A stretch of DNA of 64,000 nt from assembly GCF_023238445.1 (NCBI RefSeq), contig NZ_CP096658.1, positions 62,001 through 126,000 of the forward strand. The letters run 5' to 3'. This DNA comes from Halorussus gelatinilyticus. Its GTDB lineage: Archaea > Halobacteriota > Halobacteria > Halobacteriales > Haladaptataceae. Position 1 is the stretch's first letter, and each line of letters opens with the position of its first letter. Position numbers and translations under genes: made by a program. Shown here piece after piece: positions 25,945 through 34,429 of this stretch. The notes under the pieces are model-generated. The model was not told where the DNA came from. It searched no databases and worked only from the letters and a program-made list of their open reading frames with translations.

Positions 25945-26783
25945 ACCGTCACCTCCCCGCGGGCCAGCGCGACGAACAGGCCCGCGGCGGTCAAATCGGC
26001 GGTCGTCCCCGGATTCACGCCGTCCTCGACCAGCGAGTCGGCGAAGGCTTCGATAACCTCGGAACCGCCTTCGAGGGCTTCTTGGGCCCGGACGTGGACG
26101 CTCTCGGCGGTCTTCGCGCCGTGCTGTTTGGCGACGAGGGTGTCGGGTTCGCGTGCGAGGAGTTCGAGGTAGACCCGCGCGCCGATGGCGGACGCGGGAG
26201 CCGACCCCGCGAGTTCGGCGAGTCGGTCGGCGGCCCAGAAGGTGCGCTCGAAGCCGCCGGTCCACTCGGCGGCCACGTCGTCGGATTGGTCGCCGAGCGC
26301 CAGCACCTCGTAGAGCGTGACGCCGCGCTCTTCGACGGCCGGAACCGCGTCGCTCCCCCGGCGAACGTCCAACGCCTCGGCGTCCTCGGGCGGGTCGTCC
26401 ACGAACACGTCGGCGTGGTCGAAGGCCCGGAAGAAGTTCGCGGCGTCCTCGACGGTGGTGTCTTCCACGACGCGCGTCGCCCCCTCCGGCGTGAGGTCGC
26501 CCTCCGCGGCGGCCCGGACGAGCGGGACGAGGAGGAGGAGCGCGCCGAACTGGGTGTTGCCGCCCGCCTGCTGGCTCATTCCTTCGACCGCCCGCTCGAA
26601 GGCCTCGCCGACCGGGACGCCTTCTTGGGCCACGCGGAGGCCCGGTCCCGCGCCGACTGCGCCCCCGAGGAAGTGCTCGAATCGCAGGTCCGGGAAGTCG
26701 CGCTCCCGGTCCACGTTGCCGGGCTTGGGCGTGCCCGCGACCTCGAGCAGGAGCGCGAGTTGGGCGTCCTCGGCGGGGTTCAT
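25941..26783 (-). CDS. CitG-like triphosphoribosyl-dephospho-CoA synthase family protein
   Basis: A 280-residue helical protein. It carries the family opening LLLEVAGTPKPGNVDRERDF, the GGNTQFG block, and DTTVEDAANFFRAFDHAD; the terminus NPGTTADLTAA is also typical. In bacteria CitG makes the prosthetic group of citrate lyase, but no citrate lyase genes are here. The archaeal branch probably has another phosphoribosyl-type role. ATG at 26783 overlaps the preceding gene's stop (ATGA). Its place between cofD and DUF447 suggests coenzyme metabolism. Confidence 0.85.
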   Translation of the reverse strand: MNPAEDAQLALLLEVAGTPKPGNVDRERDFPDLRFEHFLGGAVGAGPGLRVAQEGVPVGEAFERAVEGMSQQAGGNTQFGALLLLVPLVRAAAEGDLTPEGATRVVEDTTVEDAANFFRAFDHADVFVDDPPEDAEALDVRRGSDAVPAVEERGVTLYEVLALGDQSDDVAAEWTGGFERTFWAADRLAELAGSAPASAIGARVYLELLAREPDTLVAKQHGAKTAESVHVRAQEALEGGSEVIEAFADSLVEDGVNPGTTADLTAAGLFVALARGEVTV

Positions 26784-27550
26784 GCGCGCACCTCCGGTTT
26801 TTCCGCGAACCACTCGTCCACCGCACTCCGGACGCGCCGGAGGACCGCGGGGTCGTCGCTCGGTCGGCCGACGCTCACCGCGTCCGCGCCGCAGGCCAGA
26901 TACTCCCGGACGGTCGCTTCGTCGCGGACGCCGTTGTTCGCTATCACGAAGAGGTCGTCTCCGTCAGTCGATTTCGCCGCTTCGGCGACTTCCGCGACGA
27001 CGCCCTCCGAGTCCATCGCGTCCACGTGGACGGCGTCGCCGCCCGCCTCGGCGACGACGCGGGTGAGTTCGGCGAGGTCCACGCCCGGCACCTCGGCGCG
27101 GACCTTGACGCCGACCGTCGCGCCTTCCCCTGCCGCGGTCTCGACCTGCTCGCGGAGTCGGTCGGGGTCTCGGAGGAGGGCTTCGCCAGCGCCCGCGGCG
27201 CACATCTCGTCCTGTCGGCAGTGGGCGTTGAGTTCGAGGACTGCCTCGCGGTCGGCGCAGACGCGGGCGACCTCGCGGAGCGGGTCGAGCGCGGTCGTCC
27301 GGACGTTGAAACCGGCGCGGAGGTCGGCGTCTTCGAGCGCGGCGAGTTGCCGGTCAACGAAGGCGGCGGGGTCGTCCGGAAGGAACTCCTCGCGGTCGCG
27401 TTCGACCAGTTCGCGGGCGGCCTCGCGGGTCGGGGCGTCGAGCGCGATGCCGCCGAGGAACGCGGCCCCGGCGTGCCGTTCCGCGGCGCTCGCCCACTCG
27501 GCGTCGGACCGCCCGCTGAGGCTGGCGAGCGCGAGTCTGGGTTCGAACAT
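26780..27550 (-). CDS. tRNA-dihydrouridine-synthase-like TIM-barrel flavoprotein
   Basis: A 256-residue TIM barrel of the Dus / dihydroorotate-dehydrogenase superfamily. Recognisable are ELNAHCRQDEMCAAGAGEALLRDPD, VGVKVRAEVPGVD, the strand VHVDAMDS and the FMN-phosphate segments FVIANNGVRD and GADAVSVGRPS. It lacks the C-terminal RNA-binding domain of true Dus enzymes, so tRNA may not be its substrate. It overlaps cofD by one base (TGATG) and CitG by four, so it probably belongs to the same pathway. Confidence 0.82.
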   Translation of the reverse strand: MFEPRLALASLSGRSDAEWASAAERHAGAAFLGGIALDAPTREAARELVERDREEFLPDDPAAFVDRQLAALEDADLRAGFNVRTTALDPLREVARVCADREAVLELNAHCRQDEMCAAGAGEALLRDPDRLREQVETAAGEGATVGVKVRAEVPGVDLAELTRVVAEAGGDAVHVDAMDSEGVVAEVAEAAKSTDGDDLFVIANNGVRDEATVREYLACGADAVSVGRPSDDPAVLRRVRSAVDEWFAEKPEVRA

Positions 27551-28560
27551 CAGACCACCTCCAGCGCGTCGGCGACGGCGCGGGCCACGCGTTCGGCGTC
27601 CGCGTCGTCGTTCATCTCGGTGTCGGTCCGGACGACCGGGCGGTCGAGGTCGGTGTCGTCGGCCTCGTCCAGCACGAAGGCGTCGGCGAAGGGGTAGGCC
27701 TCGGCGACGCCCGCGGTCGAGGGGTCGAAGCCGACGCCGGCCATCAGGTCGGCCGCCGGGCCGGAGAACACCTCGTCCTCCACGAACGGCGAGACGGCGA
27801 CCACGGTCGCGCGGTCGAGCGCGTCGTGGAGTTCCTCGACGGCGAGCATCGGCCCGATGCTGGTGACGGGGTTCGAGGGGCCGACGACGACCGGTCCCTC
27901 CTCTATCGCGCCGAGGGCGGCCGGGGCGGGGTCGGCGTCGTCCGCGCCGCGGAACTCCACGTGGTCCACCTCGGGGTCGGCGCGGTGGGCGACCCAGAAC
28001 TCCTGGAAGTGCATCTCGTCTTCGTACTCGTCGCTGTCTTCGGGCGTGTGGACGATAGAGGCCACCGGGTCGTCGCTCATGGGCACCACGTCCACGGGCA
28101 CGTCGAAGGCGTCCGCGAGGAGTCGCGTGACCTCGGTGAGACTGCGGCCCTCGTCCAACAGACCGGTCCGGGTCAGGTGGACCGCGCGGTCGCGGTCGCC
28201 GATCTCCATGAACTCCGCGACGCCGGAGAAGCGCCGCCAGTTTCCGATGTCGCGGCCCGCGGTCTGGGCCTCGTCGGGCAGGTATCGCGGGCCTTTAGCC
28301 AATCCCGCGGCCTCGGCGATGTCGTGGAGTTCGTCGTGGGTCTCGGTGCTGTCGTCGGCGATGCCCCACCACGTCTCCAAGTCGAGCATGTCGCCCTGCT
28401 CGAAGAGGACGGTGTCCACGTCGGGGCAGACGAGCAGGCCGCCCAACTCCACGTCGTCGCCGGTGTTGGCGACCACGGTGGTCTCCGCCGGGTCGAAGAC
28501 CGACTCGGCTCCCGCGAGCAGCTTGGGGGTGCCGGTGCCCCCGGAGAGAAACGTCGTCAT
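27550..28560 (-). CDS. cofD: 2-phospho-L-lactate transferase (F420 synthesis)
   Basis: A 336-residue enzyme that joins the phospholactyl (or phosphoenolpyruvyl) group to the deazaflavin Fo, giving F420-0 (or its dehydro form). The N-terminus [14 protein letters not shown] is the nucleotide/substrate-binding opening of CofD, and [23 protein letters not shown] and [15 protein letters not shown] are family blocks. It is the first gene of a four-gene overlapping minus-strand operon. A 305-base gap upstream (28561-28865) has no gene; it carries the operon's upstream region and the divergent HD gene promoter. Confidence 0.95.
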   Translation of the reverse strand: MTTFLSGGTGTPKLLAGAESVFDPAETTVVANTGDDVELGGLLVCPDVDTVLFEQGDMLDLETWWGIADDSTETHDELHDIAEAAGLAKGPRYLPDEAQTAGRDIGNWRRFSGVAEFMEIGDRDRAVHLTRTGLLDEGRSLTEVTRLLADAFDVPVDVVPMSDDPVASIVHTPEDSDEYEDEMHFQEFWVAHRADPEVDHVEFRGADDADPAPAALGAIEEGPVVVGPSNPVTSIGPMLAVEELHDALDRATVVAVSPFVEDEVFSGPAADLMAGVGFDPSTAGVAEAYPFADAFVLDEADDTDLDRPVVRTDTEMNDDADAERVARAVADALEVV

Positions 28561-28835
28561 GTGCCGACCTGCGTGTTCCGGGAGGTAAACGCTTGTGCTG
28601 TCTCGCGGTGGGGAGTGTGCTTTCTCGTGGGAGCGAATTTCAGTTGGGGAGGACGTGGCCTTCGCGGAGCGGTGCGGTGACTCCGTGACTCAATCCTGTA
28701 GCTAGTTTTCCGACACAATCACAGTCGTTCTCGATGTCGTTCCGCCACGCAGGAGCGTCGCTTCGAGACTCCGAACTCGCAACTGTCCGCGAAACCGCCA
28801 CGTAACGCCTCCCTCGCCCCGTCTACTCCCGGCGG

Positions 28836-28845
28836 TTTTTATACG
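28836..28845 (+). promoter_or_regulatory. TATA box of HD-domain gene
   Basis: TTTTTATACG, centred 26 bases before the ATG at 28866. The rest of the 305-base gap upstream shows no gene or clear repeat. Confidence 0.6.
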
Positions 28846-28865
28846 AAGCCGCCGAATCCTGTAAC

Positions 28866-30107
28866 ATGAAGACCATCAAGGACTCCGTCCACGACCACAT
28901 CGAGGTCGAGGGCGTCGCGCGGGCGCTGTTCGACACGCCCGCGGTCCAGCGACTCAGGCGCATCAAGCAGTTGGGTCCCGCGCATCTCGTCTACCCCTCC
29001 GCGAACCACACGCGATTCGAACACAGCCTCGGCGTCTATTATCTGGCGTGCGAAGGCCTCGACCACCTCGGGATTCAGGGCAAGCAGGCCGAGCGCGTCC
29101 GGGCCGCCGCCATCCTTCACGACGTGGGCCACGCGCCCTACAGCCACACCATCGAGGAGGTAATCCATCGCCACACCGGCAAGTACCACGACGACGTACA
29201 CGACCTGCTGAAGGGCAACGAGGTCGGCGACGTGCTCCGGGACCACGGCCACGACCCCGACACCGTGGCCGACCTCATCGCGGGCGAGGGGAAACTCGGC
29301 CAGTTGGTCTCGGGCGAACTCGACGTGGACCGGATGGACTACCTCGTCCGCGACGCCCACCACACCGGCGTCCCCTACGGCACCATCGACCACTCGCGGC
29401 TGGTCCGGGAACTGACGCTCATCGACGGCGAGCTCGTGCTGGCGGAGGGCAACGTCCCGACCGCCGAGAGCCTACTGTTGGCCCGCACGCTGATGAACCC
29501 GACCGTCTACAACCACCACGTCACGCGCATCTGTCGGGGGATGCTCCAGCGCGCGAGCGAACGCCTGCTCGCCGAGACCGACGTGTCCGCGGGCGAACTC
29601 CGGCGGATGGACGACCACGACTTCTTCGCGTCGCTCCGCGGGAGCGACGCGACCGCGGCGTTCGCCCGGCGACTCGGCGCGCGCGACCTCTACAAGCGGG
29701 CGGTCTGGGCCGAACTGGCCGACGTGCCCGACGACGTCATCGACGCCGACCACGACGAGATTCGGCAGTTCGAGTCGGACATCGCGGCCGACGCCGACGT
29801 CGAACCCGAGTCGGTCATCATCGACGTGCTGGGCCGACCGAGCATGACCGAGTCCTCGACGCGGGTCATCGTCAACGGCGAGATTCGACGCCTCGGACAG
29901 CAGTCCACGCTGGTCTCGGCGCTCCGGCAGGTCCAGCGCGAACAGTGGCGACTCGGCGTCTACGCGCCCGAGGACGAGACCGACGCGGTGGGTCACGCCG
30001 CCGAGCGCGTCCTCGGACTGGAGACCGACGGCGCGCTCGTCAGCGAGGTCCGGTCGCCCGGCCAGCGCACGACGCTGGACGAGTTCGGCGCGCAGGGCGG
30101 CGAGTGA
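28866..30107 (+). CDS. HD-domain phosphohydrolase (dNTPase-like)
   Basis: A 413-residue protein of the HD superfamily close to SAMHD1/dGTPase-like enzymes. Metal ligands are visible: His in HTRFEHSLGVY, the HD pair in AAILHDVGHAPYSH, and Asp in LDVDRMDYLVRDAHHTGV. The region around VYNHHVTRICRGML is the usual helical extension. It probably hydrolyses phosphate esters such as dNTPs, in the cytoplasm. An archaeal TATA box gives a leaderless start. The C-terminal 120 residues are less conserved and could bind a regulator. Confidence 0.9.
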   Translation: MKTIKDSVHDHIEVEGVARALFDTPAVQRLRRIKQLGPAHLVYPSANHTRFEHSLGVYYLACEGLDHLGIQGKQAERVRAAAILHDVGHAPYSHTIEEVIHRHTGKYHDDVHDLLKGNEVGDVLRDHGHDPDTVADLIAGEGKLGQLVSGELDVDRMDYLVRDAHHTGVPYGTIDHSRLVRELTLIDGELVLAEGNVPTAESLLLARTLMNPTVYNHHVTRICRGMLQRASERLLAETDVSAGELRRMDDHDFFASLRGSDATAAFARRLGARDLYKRAVWAELADVPDDVIDADHDEIRQFESDIAADADVEPESVIIDVLGRPSMTESSTRVIVNGEIRRLGQQSTLVSALRQVQREQWRLGVYAPEDETDAVGHAAERVLGLETDGALVSEVRSPGQRTTLDEFGAQGGE

Positions 30108-30194
30108 GTCGGCGGAAGCGTTCGCTTCGAGCCAGCCGCCCGCTTTTTATCCACCTGAAGAAGCGTTAAGTCAAGTGAAGAAGTACGAGATTTC

Positions 30195-31754
30195 ATGGCA
30201 AGGGAACGCCAGTCACCGACGGACGCCGACGCGGGCGACGCGACGACCGCGACCGACGCGACCGCGCCCGACCTCGACGACCTCGGCTTCGCGCCGTCCG
30301 GCGGATGGAACGCGATACACGTGGACGGCGAGTGGCGCGCGCAGGGCGACCGTGCGGGTCTCGACGTGGTGGACCCGACGACGAGAACGGCGGTCGGGAC
30401 CGTCCCGGCCGGAACCGACGCGGACGTGAACGCGGCGTACGCGGCCGCCGAGTCGGCACAGCGCGAGTGGGCCGACCGGCCGCCCGAGGAGCGAGCGTCG
30501 GTGGTCGCCGACGCGCGGGAACTCGTCGGGGAGTACCGCGACGAGTTCGCGCATCTGTTCGCCGTCGAGTGCGGCGGGAGCAGGCTGAAGGCCGAAATCG
30601 AACTCGACCTGACCGCGGGGACGATGGAAGTCGCCGAAGGCCTCGCGGACGCCGCCGACCCCGGCGACACCGACGAGTACGAGTCGGTCGTGGAGGGCAA
30701 GCGCAACCTCGTCTTTCGGGAGCCCGCGGGCGTCGTCGGCGTCATCTCGCCGTGGAACTTCCCGCTCTACCTCTCGATGCGGGCGGTCGCGCCGGCACTC
30801 GCGCTCGGGAACGCGGTGGTCCTCAAGCCCTCGACCCACACCGCGGTCGTCGGCGGGTTGGCGCTGGCGAGTCTCTTCGAGGAAGCCGGACTCCCCGACG
30901 GCGTGCTGAACGTCGTCACGGGCGAGGGGTCGGCCATCGGCGAGACCGTGGCGGGCCATCCCGCGGCGTCGGTCGTCTCGTTCACCGGTTCGACGGAGGT
31001 CGGGCGGCGGGTCGGCGCGACGGCGGCCGAGCAGTTGTCGCTCCCGGCGCTGGAACTCGGCGGGAACAACGCCCACGTCGTGACCGCGGACGCGGACTTG
31101 GACCGGGCGGTGGACGGCGGCGTCTTCGGGTCGTTCACGCATCAGGGACAGGAGTGCATCTCCATCAACCGCCATCTAGTCCACGAATCGCTCTACGACG
31201 AGTACGTCGAGCGACTGGCCGAGCGCGCCGAGCGGTTGCCGGTCGGGGACCCCCGCGACGAGGCCGTTCTTGTGGGGCCGGTCCAGAACGAGTCGCAGTT
31301 CGAGACCATCGCGGACCTCGTGGAGCGGTCGGTCGAGCGGGGCGCGGAAATCGAGGCGGGCGGCGAATTCTACGACTGGTTCGTGGAGCCGACGGTCCTC
31401 TCGGGCGTCACGAACGAGATGCCCATCGCCGCCGAGGAACACTTCGGCCCGGTCGCGCCCGTGATTCCCTTCTCTGACGACGAGGAGGCAGTCGAGATGG
31501 CTAACGACACCGAATACGGTCTCTCGGGGTCGGTCCACTGCGAGGACACCGAGCGAGCCATCGACATCGCGCGGCGACTCGACACGGGGATGGTCCACGT
31601 CAACGACCAACCGCTGAACGACGAACCGCACGTCGCGTTCGGCGGGGTGAACGCCTCGGGCGTCGGCCGGTACAACGGCGAGTGGATAGCCGAGGAACTG
31701 ACCGAGACGCGCTGGATTTCGGTGCAGGAGGAGGCGCGGGACTACCCGTATTAG
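30195..31754 (+). CDS. NAD(P)-dependent aldehyde dehydrogenase
   Basis: A 519-residue enzyme of the aldehyde dehydrogenase superfamily. The cofactor block VISPWNFPLYLS, the Rossmann motif FTGSTEVGRRV, the catalytic Glu287 in ELGG and Cys321 in HQGQECISI are all present, and the ending has NEMPIAAEEHFGP. The acidic 35-residue N-terminal tail is typical of haloarchaea. The substrate is uncertain; relatives act on succinate semialdehyde, glyceraldehyde or aromatic aldehydes. A TTAAG element 27 bases upstream marks the promoter. Confidence 0.93.
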   Translation: MARERQSPTDADAGDATTATDATAPDLDDLGFAPSGGWNAIHVDGEWRAQGDRAGLDVVDPTTRTAVGTVPAGTDADVNAAYAAAESAQREWADRPPEERASVVADARELVGEYRDEFAHLFAVECGGSRLKAEIELDLTAGTMEVAEGLADAADPGDTDEYESVVEGKRNLVFREPAGVVGVISPWNFPLYLSMRAVAPALALGNAVVLKPSTHTAVVGGLALASLFEEAGLPDGVLNVVTGEGSAIGETVAGHPAASVVSFTGSTEVGRRVGATAAEQLSLPALELGGNNAHVVTADADLDRAVDGGVFGSFTHQGQECISINRHLVHESLYDEYVERLAERAERLPVGDPRDEAVLVGPVQNESQFETIADLVERSVERGAEIEAGGEFYDWFVEPTVLSGVTNEMPIAAEEHFGPVAPVIPFSDDEEAVEMANDTEYGLSGSVHCEDTERAIDIARRLDTGMVHVNDQPLNDEPHVAFGGVNASGVGRYNGEWIAEELTETRWISVQEEARDYPY

Positions 31755-31795
31755 GACGGTTCGGGGGTCGGGAAGACCACCGGAAGAGAAGCGTT

Positions 31796-32611
31796 TCAGT
31801 AGATATCGTCTATCTCGTCTTCGCTGTAGCTGTGGTCCTCCGCGGGGAACTCCCCGGACTCCACCGCGTCGCGGAATCCGGCGACCGCTCGCTCCATCTC
31901 GCTTTTCACGTCGCCGAACTGCTCGGAGAAGTAGGGACTCCGGTCGCTCAGGCCGAACACGTCGTTCACGACGAGGACCTGCCCGTCGGTGTCCGGGCCG
32001 GCACCGATGCCGATGGTGGGGATGTCGATGGCCTCGGTTATCTGGGCCGCGACGTTCGAGGGGACGTGTTCCAGCACCAGCGAGAAGGCTCCGGCCTCCT
32101 CGTGGGACTTCGCCAGTTCCAGCATCTCCCCGGCGCTCTTCTCGTCGGTGCCCTGCCGGAAGTAGCCGCCCAACTGATTGACGCGCTGGGGCGTCAGCCC
32201 GAGATGCGCCATCACGGGGATGCCCAACTCGACGAGCCGCTCGGTCAGGTCCACGGTGTGGGGGCCGCTCTCCAACTTGACCGCGTTGGCGTCGGCCTCC
32301 TTGAGCATCCGGCCGCAGTTCTCGACGGCCTCGCCCTCGTCCACGCCGTAGCTCAGGAACGGCATGTCCGCGACGACCATCGCGTCGTCGGTGGCGCGCG
32401 CAACCGCGGCGGTCCGGCTCTGCATCTCCTCGACCGTGACGGGGAGCGTCGAGTCGTGGCCCAGCACTGCGTTGCCCATGCTGTCGCCGACCAAAATCAC
32501 GTCCACGCCGGTCTCGTCCACGATTGCCGCGGTCGGCGCGTCGTACGCGGTCAGCATCGTTATCTCCTCGTCCCCTGCCATCTCCGCGAGGTCCTGAACC
32601 GTCGTCGCCAT
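31796..32611 (-). CDS. panB: 3-methyl-2-oxobutanoate hydroxymethyltransferase (ketopantoate)
   Basis: A 271-residue TIM-barrel enzyme that adds a hydroxymethyl group from methylene-folate to ketoisovalerate, the first committed step toward pantothenate/CoA. Metal and substrate residues are seen in LTAYDAP, ILVGDSMGN, VVADMPFLSYG, KLESG and MAHLGL. Its methylene-folate donor is the product of folD and glyA found 20 kb away. Length and start are normal for PanB. It is convergent with the aldehyde dehydrogenase. Confidence 0.95.
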   Translation of the reverse strand: MATTVQDLAEMAGDEEITMLTAYDAPTAAIVDETGVDVILVGDSMGNAVLGHDSTLPVTVEEMQSRTAAVARATDDAMVVADMPFLSYGVDEGEAVENCGRMLKEADANAVKLESGPHTVDLTERLVELGIPVMAHLGLTPQRVNQLGGYFRQGTDEKSAGEMLELAKSHEEAGAFSLVLEHVPSNVAAQITEAIDIPTIGIGAGPDTDGQVLVVNDVFGLSDRSPYFSEQFGDVKSEMERAVAGFRDAVESGEFPAEDHSYSEDEIDDIY

Positions 32612-32736
32612 GTTCGGAAACTGGTACGCGGTGTGTTAAACCTGTTCGATTCCGGTCGTTCGTGACAGTTCCGGCGGGCGAACGGAGGGTCTCCGGGCCA
32701 GAGGATGCAAGTGTGGGTCGGGAGTAGGCGGACGCG

Positions 32737-33063
32737 ATGGTTACCGGAGAGCCGACCGACTCCGAGACGGTCGAGGGGTACGTCATCGACAACGGCTGCG
32801 TACGCAAGAACGCCCGCGACGACCTGCTGGCGGCGGCCCGCTCTCACACCCGCGACTGCGCGCTCATGGGCCACTGCGTCGAGAGCGGTTACAGCCTCGT
32901 CAACGAGGGCGAGGAGATGACGATGCTCGACGCCGCCGCGACGCCGAAGGTGGTCCACACCGTCGAGGAGAGCGACCGCGAGCAGGGCATCCGACTGCGG
33001 GTCCAACGGGAGCGAGAGGACGACGAGATGCGGACGGTCTCGGTCGAGGAAGTCGAGCGCTGA
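32737..33063 (+). CDS. Small cysteine-motif hypothetical protein
   Basis: A 108-residue acidic protein of unknown function. Its one striking feature lies at residues 13-50: a first Cys in DNGCVRKN, then HTRDCALMGHCVESGYSLV, giving Cys-x(n)-His-x3-Cys-x5-Cys. The same arrangement reminds me of short secreted proteins in other prokaryotes annotated as unknown, in which HxxxCALMxxC is conserved; this needs confirmation. It could bind metal or be redox-active. No signal peptide is seen. Confidence 0.6.
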   Translation: MVTGEPTDSETVEGYVIDNGCVRKNARDDLLAAARSHTRDCALMGHCVESGYSLVNEGEEMTMLDAAATPKVVHTVEESDREQGIRLRVQREREDDEMRTVSVEEVER

Positions 33064-33118
33064 GACGCGTCGGGACGAGACTACAACGTTTAAGCCCCGA
33101 GCGTCCGCTGTTTCGAGT

Positions 33119-33397
33119 GTGCCCGAACCAGTCGAGACTCACGACCCCGAGGGCGTCGATTACGGGTGGGTGATGCAGACCACCTTCGTCGTCACCATCG
33201 TCGTCGGCGCGCCCGTCGTCGCGCTAATCGCGTGGCTGGTCGGGGTCTCGCTCCCGACGTGGGCCGCCCGCGCGGAGTTCGCGATTCGGGTCGGCGCGGT
33301 CGTCTGGTTCGTCGTCGCGGTAGGAGTCTTCCTGTACGCCCGGAGGACGGAAGACGACTCCGCGGCGGAAAACGCCTCCTCGAAGTCAGAAAATTAG
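33119..33397 (+). CDS. Small two-helix membrane protein (DUF5822-like)
   Basis: A 92-residue protein with a GTG start supported by a TTTAAG element about 28 bases upstream. After the conserved PEGVDYGWVMQ block there are two membrane helices (residues about 20-45 and 55-75) around the motif LPTWAARAEFAIRVGAVVWF. I take it to be the haloarchaeal DUF5822 family, from memory. Its stop overlaps the convergent HAD gene by four bases. Confidence 0.7.
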   Translation: MPEPVETHDPEGVDYGWVMQTTFVVTIVVGAPVVALIAWLVGVSLPTWAARAEFAIRVGAVVWFVVAVGVFLYARRTEDDSAAENASSKSEN

Positions 33398-33927
33398 ACC
33401 CACTCGAACCGCGTCCCGGCCCGTTCCGCGGTCTCCTCGTCACTCTTCGAATCCCCGACGAACAGCACGTCCTTGGGGTCGACGCCCAACTCCTCGACCG
33501 CCGCCAGCAGAGCGCGCGGATGCGGTTTGCGCTCGGGGACCGTGCCCCGGCCAACGACGCTCTCGACGTGTGCCGAGAGGTCGTGGCGGTCGAGCGCGAT
33601 TCGGACCGCCTCCTCGTGGTTCAGCGAGCAGACGCCGACGGGGACCTCGCGTTCGACGAGTTCGTCGGCGAGGGGCAGACGCTCCGAGGCGGCGGCCCCG
33701 TCGCGCTCCGCGCTGGCGATGAGTTCGTCGGCCTCGTCGCCGATACCCGCGTCCTCGGCGGCCGAGAGCAGGTCCCACGCGCTCAGGGGGTCGGCGTCGA
33801 CGCCCTCGCGTTCGAGGAGGTCGACCAGTCGGCGCTCCACGTCTTCCCAGTCCACCGCGAGGCGGACGAGCGTCCCGTCGAGGTCGTAGACGACCGCTGT
33901 CGCGTCGCTGGCGTCTGTTTCGGTCAC
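33394..33927 (-). CDS. HAD-superfamily hydrolase
   Basis: A 177-residue phosphatase of the phosphoglycolate-phosphatase-like type. Motif I is VVYDLDGTL (Asp15 and Asp17), motif II Ser is in VCSLNH, the motif III Lys is in ERKPHP, and motif IV is LFVGDSKSDEETA. A small helical cap sits between motifs I and II. The substrate is unknown. It follows the 135-residue hypothetical gene at a distance of 43 bases on the same strand, which may form a short operon. Confidence 0.88.
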   Translation of the reverse strand: MTETDASDATAVVYDLDGTLVRLAVDWEDVERRLVDLLEREGVDADPLSAWDLLSAAEDAGIGDEADELIASAERDGAAASERLPLADELVEREVPVGVCSLNHEEAVRIALDRHDLSAHVESVVGRGTVPERKPHPRALLAAVEELGVDPKDVLFVGDSKSDEETAERAGTRFEWV

Positions 33928-33970
33928 GGTCCGCGATAGGGCGAGCGCCGAGAAAGGGGTGTCGGTGCGG

Positions 33971-34378
33971 TCAGTCCAGTTCGGCCTCGACGGCCCCCAC
34001 GAGTTCGGTCACGTCGGTGTCGGGGTCGGCCGTGAGAAGCAGTCCCTGCTGGCCGACCAGAACCCGGACCAGGGTCACGTGGTCCATGTAGGTGACGAAC
34101 GACCGGACCTCGCCGGCCCCCCGGAACAGGTCGGCGAAGAGGTCGCGCTCGGTGAAGTCCATGTGGACGTAGCCGTGAACCTCCTCGAAGTGGTCTCGCA
34201 TCTCGTCCTCGTCCCCCGCGTAGAGCGCCATCGTCGTCTCGTCGGCGTAGAGCGTGTGAAACTCGTCGGGCGTGTACTCCACGCAGAGGCGAACCGACGC
34301 GCCGTCCACACTGCGAGCGGCCGCGAGCGCGGCGTCGGCGTCGAATCCCACCAGCATCGAATCTTCGGAAACGACCAT
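33971..34378 (-). CDS. Haloarchaeal hypothetical protein
   Basis: A 135-residue acidic protein with alternating strands and helices and no membrane segment. Short recognisable segments are VEYTPDEFHTLYADE and HGYVHMDFTERDLF. No function is assigned. It is upstream of the HAD hydrolase on the same strand. Confidence 0.6.
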   Translation of the reverse strand: MVVSEDSMLVGFDADAALAAARSVDGASVRLCVEYTPDEFHTLYADETTMALYAGDEDEMRDHFEEVHGYVHMDFTERDLFADLFRGAGEVRSFVTYMDHVTLVRVLVGQQGLLLTADPDTDVTELVGAVEAELD

Positions 34379-34429
34379 TTCGTTTGTCGGGGTTTCGTCC
34401 GACCGAAATAAGTCTGACGGGGAACGGCG

